Assembly (NCBI GenBank): GCA_005888335.1 | Contig: VAWY01000118.1 | Span: 1-12,727, forward strand | DNA: 12,727 nucleotides | Direction: 5' to 3' | Origin: Actinomycetota bacterium | GTDB lineage: Bacteria > Actinomycetota > Thermoleophilia > Solirubrobacterales > Solirubrobacteraceae | Shown: positions 12,561-12,727 of the stretch, piece after piece | Position numbering within the stretch: position 1 is the stretch's first letter | How the letters are laid out: every line of letters begins with the position of its first letter | Program-made: the position numbers and the translations under genes | The notes under the pieces: generated by a model | Databases searched by the model: none | What the model saw: the letters and a program-made list of their open reading frames with translations, nothing else | Told to the model about the DNA's origin: nothing

Positions 12561-12727
12561 TGCGCGAGCGAGGGCGGCGTCATGCGAGGCGTCTGCCGTC
12601 GTCCCGAGCGGTCGTCCCGTAACCGGCCGCGAGACGCTGGCGAGCCTGGGATGCGAGGCTGTGCTCTCTAGCCCGAACGGGCCGCCGGATCGAGGGTGGG
12701 GGCCCGCGCCCTGGCCGGCTCGGGCAG

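Overview
The window is very GC-rich with strong G/C at third codon positions. The protein families fit a high-GC soil actinobacterium; several sequence patterns feel like the Thermoleophilia/Solirubrobacterales. That placement rests on recognition, not on a search. I see no rRNA, tRNA, CRISPR array or complete mobile element.

Layout. The left edge (1-80) holds the catalytic-core tail of a tyrosine recombinase. Next come an exported beta-type protein (353-757, +) and a small DUF6494-type gene (1198-1404, -). Positions 1448-3575 are a patchwork of gene remnants: an alcohol dehydrogenase C-terminus joined to a possible LytR-type C-terminus, and broken secreted-protein segments. It also holds one apparently intact exported protein with a Pro-Gln-Leu repeat (2083-2607, -) and a 64-bp inverted repeat (2139-2202 / 3511-3574). 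Positions 3575-4453 hold nothing I can recognise. A NarL-type response regulator (4543-5178, +) follows, then a multiply broken methyltransferase (5187-5733, -), a small cupin (5861-6154, +) and a coiled-coil plus winged-helix protein (6269-6799, -). The gap at 6800-7260 contains a run of stem-loops, and a sigma-factor remnant lies at 7270-7410.

The right half is a signalling block. It contains a NarL-type response regulator (7476-8180, +), a stand-alone receiver protein (8177-8560, -), a short unknown ORF (8723-8896, +), a STAS-domain protein (8928-9365, +) and a large hybrid-sensor histidine kinase (9380-12019, -). The kinase has an NIT-like sensor, HAMP, PAS, GAF, HisKA_3 and HATPase domains. 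Upstream of the kinase lies a frame-broken sugar-ABC substrate-binding protein remnant (12072-12560, -).

How the parts may work together: the kinase has the NarX/DesK-type phosphoacceptor and ATPase that normally feed NarL-type regulators, so the regulators at 7476-8180 and perhaps 4543-5178 are plausible partners. The isolated receiver and the STAS protein would be accessory switches; the STAS protein lacks the usual phosphorylatable serine. The signalling genes are clean, long and intact while most genes around them are shredded. This suggests a decaying accessory region in which regulatory genes have been retained.
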